Positions 13,301 through 19,300 of a stretch of DNA of 41,819 bases are shown here, in pieces. The DNA is taken from contig JAFZIG010000009.1 in the NCBI GenBank assembly GCA_017554485.1, forward strand, positions 1-41,819, in the 5' to 3' direction. The stretch's first letter is position 1. The number at the start of each line of letters is the position of its first letter. Made by a program: the position numbers and the translations under genes. The notes beneath the pieces were generated by a model. The model saw only the letters and a program-made list of their open reading frames with translations. It had not been told where the DNA came from and searched no databases. The stretch comes from Acidaminococcaceae bacterium. GTDB lineage: Bacteria; Bacillota; Negativicutes; Acidaminococcales; Acidaminococcaceae.

Positions 13301-16300
13301 GACAACAACATTATCCATGTAGGTTTCCGCATTACGATAGGCATCCAGAACTGCCACCGAACCGCTGAAAGAAACTCCGGGGCCTGCCCCGTAATCCATC
13401 GCCTGCATCTCCGCGTTCGTTTCCGCTTCGCTTTTCAGGGTTACGGTCTGCTGTGAATCCAGGACGCCGCCGGACACGCTGGCAGTAACCTTGGAAGAAG
13501 AAGGCTCATTATCCGTGCTTTCACTCTGCGTCTGATGCTGTGCCGCAACAGCCCCGCCCCGTCCTAATACGGCAGGTTTCGTGGCATCGCTGTCTTCCGC
13601 AACATAACCGTAGGCATACTCTGCCTTAAATACATTACCGTCAACAGCAGCCTGTCCTTCTTCGTATGCCGTACCCAGATCCGCGCCGGAATCTATCTCT
13701 GTCTTTTCACCGTCAGCCGTATAGGTCGTTGCCGTATACGAATCCTGCACTGCCTTGCCCACAGCCATAACAGAAACGTTGACACCGACCGCTTCTATAC
13801 CGGCGGCCATCGTGTTCCCGTTCAGGTTATGAGCTGACCTGTTTTCAACAGCGTCTACCTTAATATCACCGGAAGCATACAGATCGCTGCTAACAAGGGA
13901 CGTGTCTACAGTACTGTCAACCGTCATGACATTGACCCCAAGGCCTTCCCCGCCGCCTATCCCGGAAATACCGGTATTCCATGTATTCTGGATGATACTT
14001 AGAGAATTATCAGCAGAAACAGTAATATCCTTTGCCCGTTCTTCAGAAGTACCTATATCAGAATTCTCAACAGATATTGAAACTGTACTGTTGGAATTAC
14101 CTACGCTGATAGCGGCGTTCACGCTGGCGCCGACGCCGGAAGCGCCGATACTGAAAGTCATATAATCATCCGTAACTTTATTTGTGGCAGAGATTTTAAC
14201 GGAAGAACTTCCGTTATCCGTAAACCTAACCTTATCCTGTTCCAGGACCGTTTCAACATCGCTCTCATCCTGAATCACATCAACAATCAGGCCTACGTCG
14301 GCCCCGACACCGCCGACACCGACAATATCAGACAGTGTATGGATGCTGGCTTTATGATCCGCGGCAACGGAAAGGTCACCTGACAGGTTGGCGGTGATAC
14401 GGGAAACTTCAGCTTTTGTCTTGCCGCTTAACAGGGTTACATCATCTGTATTGCTTAAAGCTGCGCCGATCCCGGCAACAGCGCCCCCAGTATCCACGCT
14501 GCCGATACCCCGTTTGGCTTCCGCTTCCACAAGCAAACCGCGGGCTTTTATCTGGTCTTCGGTATTAGCTGTTTCAGGCCCGGTTACGGCAGCAACGGTA
14601 TCACGGGAGATTCGGTTCGTATTGCTGGCCAAACCTATGCTTGCGCCAATCGCGGCTCCCCCAACCGTACCGGTAAAAGCCGAACTGTTAGCATAATCAT
14701 GGGCCACAACCGCTACATTGCCACTGTTTTCAGCCGTCAACTGACTGCCGCCGGTTACCGAAGCTTCCGTCTTCCCGCCGATCAGGTTCACATTGACCGT
14801 GCCTGTCACCTCTGCGCCTTCAGCGGCAAAACCCACATTTGCAAGCAGAGAATTGATTTTGTTCGTTGCGGAAGAAGACACTGTGATGCCTTTATATTCC
14901 GTATCAGTGCGTTCCAGGGGGAACGTAGGCGTCATATTATCCGTAACATTTATAAATGTGTTAATAATCTCACTGTCATTTACGGTATCCGCCAGCTTCA
15001 CAGCCGCTCCCGACGATTTAGCCAGAATCTTCGTCCCCGATCCTGAAATACCGGCGCTGGTTTCATTTTGAATATCGTTGACAGAAACGGAAACACCTAC
15101 CGCACCGCCTGTCGCCGCGAATGTCACCGTACCCGCATAATTATCCAGCGATGTGTCGCTCATTGCGGCAACGCTGACATTGTTTTCCGAAGTCACTGCA
15201 GAATCCGCAAGGTTCGCTCTCGTATAACCGTTCAGAAGATTCACCGCAACAGAACCGGCTACACCGGCATACATACCGCCGGATGCGCCGACACCGAGAG
15301 ATAAAGCAGAATCTTTTGTTACAGCCTGAACCGACAGATCGCCTGCATGAACCGTACTGTCCGAAAGGGATGCATCCACGTCTGCGCTGTCCTCCATCAC
15401 AGACACGCCGGCGCCCACAGAAGCGCCGCCGCTGCCGGCAACCATAATAGCGCTGTTGAATATATGCCCGCTGCTGTCTGCGGAAATCACAGTATCGGCA
15501 AAGGTTCTTTTGGATGTGTCATCCTTGTCCAAGCTCGTACCGGATACTTCCGCCCTGGTGATGCGGCCCAGGCGGGACACCGTTGCCGCGCCTTCCACAG
15601 CCGCGGAGCCGGCGCCGCCCGCCACGGCGGAAACCGTATCAAGGTACGATTCATCCTTTGCGCTAACAGCAACTGAAGTATTATCTGCGTCTTGCGCAGT
15701 AATCTCCGTCTTTTCTATCACAGCGCGATTGACCTGTTTATCCTTCAGCTCGTGGACTTCGTCCGCGCTGTAGTCCCCAAGTTCATTGTAGGCGACGCTG
15801 CCCCCCACTGCAGCGGTCCCTGCGCCCGATACACCGCCGGCCATGGATAGTTTGCGGCTCTTGTCTGCCGATGTGACGCTGATACGGGAAGCCTCTTTAA
15901 TAGTCGAACCGGACGCCCCCTCTTCGCTGGTTGCGCCGATCCGCGCTTCGATATTGTCTTTTCCGAAATTCAGGGAAATTGATCCGTTGAGACCGGCAGT
16001 GGAACCGGCTCCCACACCAAAGGCAACAGAATAGACCTGCCCATCATTAGATGCGGTTACGCCAACTCTGACGCCTTGGCCATTATCAGACGCGGCGGCG
16101 TTGGCGTTCTGGCTGTCCTCTACAGGAATCACATCAGAACTAAGCAGATTCGCAACCGTATCATTATTCAGGGAATTATATGTAATAGCAAGACCGCCGC
16201 CGTTTTTGCCTGCGGATACCTGCCCGGCCAGGTTTACGTTCCGATTACCCGTTGTAGCTTCGATGTCCAAAGCCGGAGTCATGATTATGCTCTTTTCAAC

Positions 16301-19300
16301 CACGGCGGAAACCGTATCTTCTGTTTTCTGGACGCTGGCCGATCCTGCCCCGTTAAACGTCCCTCCGGAAGCGGCAACACCGCCGGAAATATTCACCAGA
16401 AGAGAATCGGCGTTGGCGATTACATCCAGACCGTGTATGTTATTATCACTGTCTGCAACACCCCGTGTCTCAATCTTTGCGTTGACAACCTCAGCTGAAA
16501 AGTCATTGCTGATCAGCCCTACCGCCGCCGCCGCATTGGTTCCGGCTGATTTGGTACCTGCCGAAATGGTAAGCGCTGCTGTTCCGATATCCGTCCCCCC
16601 ATCAGAAACATCAATGGGATTGACTGTATAGCTTGATTCAGCCGTGGTCTTCCCATTTGCGTCCGTTTCCAATGTGTAATCGACCGACACACCGCCCTTT
16701 GTGGTATCCGTACCGTTTTTGTCCGCTACATCGGAACCCACTTCCTGCAGATAAGTGTCCATGGCAGGGTCCAGATAGGAATCCGCAATATACTGGTCAA
16801 AGGATTTGTTCAGGTCATTAGCGTCATAGGCCGCCACGTCAACGGAACCGGCCCCGATGACAATGGAGGAACCCTCGTCCGCATATATTGAAGCCTTCGC
16901 TGTATTATCCAGGTGATTCAGAGCCAGGGCCGCGTCAAAGTTAAAGCCGCTGCTGCCCGCGGAAGCACTTGCGGCAATTGCTGTCGCCACAGCAGTCAGA
17001 TCCGCGGCAGCGTGGTTCTGGAAGGTACCAATGTTATAGTAAGTGCCGCCTTTGGCTTCAGCAGATAACGTATTGGTAACATCAGAAACGGAAAGACTTC
17101 CTCCAGCGCCAAAACCGTATTTGCCCCCCAGGCTCAGGGTCAGGTCGATACCGCCCGAAACATCTGTATCGCTGATCATCGCCAGGTTTTGGATATTCGT
17201 CTTGCCGCTCCAGGCTTCCCCATCATTATTTACCGAATTGTTTTCCAGCAATGCGGTGATCGTCCCGTCGCCTTTATTGTAAGATGCAGAAGCCGCCCCG
17301 TCGAAGCTCATGCTTTCAGAACCTGTAGTCTTGCTGACAGAAGCCGCTATACCGGCCGCTACAAGGGCGCCGTCCTTTTCCGCCGTATTGTGGATATCCG
17401 CAACCTGTTTTAACTTGCTGTTGCGAATGGAAGACCGTACAGCCTGGTCCGCAGCGTTGACCGCAACGGCTCCGGCAAAAGCCACACTGACGGATTTGTT
17501 GGCATCCTTTTCCTTTGTATCGAGTCCGTCGTCGTCTCTATGTTCATTCCCTCCGGCAGGGTCATTGGCAACCCGGTTGGCAAGCTCGTTATCCTCATCC
17601 AGTTTCACCGTTTTTTTCCAGGTCACAGCTGTGGAACCTGACCATGCTCCCACAAAGCTGGCGTCTTCCGCTTTTACGGCTATATCTTTTTTTTCGTTTA
17701 CAGTATAATTTATATTTGGGTCAAAATAGTAATTATATTCAACGTTATTCAGATTGGCTTCGGTTCTCGCATTTACGATATTCACCGCCACACTGCCGGA
17801 ACCGGCGATGTTCAGCTTGGGAGCCTGGGTAGGCTCCTTTCCCAGAAGCGCGTCTTTAGCGCTTCCCATTTCCTCATTTTGCTGATTTTTATTATCCGTC
17901 AGGATGACCCCGTTTTCTACACCCGTGTCTGCCCTTCGCGCAGCTTCGTTAGCCCCTTCATTCCCATTATTTTCAATTTCATCAAGCTTGTCATTCTGCT
18001 CCGTATTCTTATTGACGTTCTGATCGATTGCCATCGTTCCTGCAAGGGCAATCGTATTGATAATACCATCTGTCAGGGCGGCAACATCCAGACCGGAGGC
18101 GGCAATCGTCACCGGAACCTGTTCAACTCCGTTTTCTGCTGTTTTCTGTAAATTAACAATATTATTTACGGAATAATCCGTAATACCGGCGGACATGCCT
18201 GCCGCCATCCCGTTAGTGATGGAAATCTCTCCAACTACATTAGTCATGACCGCATTGACATCGCTTTCAACACGGACATTCCCCAATAAAGAAGCGTCAT
18301 TTGGCGTTTTTGCTTCTATTGTAACGCCTTGCCCTACATCAACGCCGGTATCAATATTGCCGCCCAGCCAGCCGAACATTCCCTCAAAGCCCACTTTGCC
18401 GGACACGCCTGCGCCAAAAGTGATATCCGTCAGCACCGTTTCATCATTAGCCTTAATAAGGATACTGTCCGTTGCCGGGTCGGTTTCCGTTGCTGGCGGA
18501 GCTGCATAGCCGGAAATTTTAGCATAATCGCCGATATTGACTTTGCCGGCCGTGCTGGCTTCCATAACGCCTACCGTCCCGCCGATGGCATTGGCCCCGG
18601 ATTCGTTGGGGCGCACGGAAATCATCTGTTTTATCAGGTCGAGACGCCCTTGTTTTCCATTTGGGCCCTTTAATGCCGCCTTCTTTTCCGCAGAGTTATT
18701 CCCATAAGCCAAATCAAGAAGCGGTGTTATATTGATATCAATATTCGGCCGACCGTTCATAGTCACCGTGTTCTGCGATGCGTCCGCCAGGAGAGCCGCC
18801 TGCCCGGATCTTGCTTTGATATCCGCATATTTTCCCACATCTACCGTGGCGTGGTTGCCCAACACATTCACATTGACCGCCCCGGCCAGGGAAATATCCC
18901 CAACCTGAGGGAACACCGGGTCGGCGGCGCCTACCGAATTGGAACTGGATGCAGCAATAAAATTCACATAGGTTTCCGGACGGACGAACTGCGCCAGGTT
19001 GTTATTGATGGTTGCCGTAATCGTGTTGTACTCGTTGCGGAATCCATTCTTGCCGCTTTCGATGAACTTTTCAAGCCCGGAAGCCAGAGCCATGACTTCC
19101 AGGGCCGCGTCTGTCACATTTGTCGGAATGGTAACCGTATTGCCGATGTAATCGTCTATGTCAAGACCTGTCATCTTTTTGACAGCCAGGCGGATATCGT
19201 TGACGGCGGTTCCTATATCCTCAACCGTTTTATCGTATTCCTCCTGGTCATCATTCTGAATCAAATCCTTAAGATCGATCAGGTCAGCATAAATCTTATC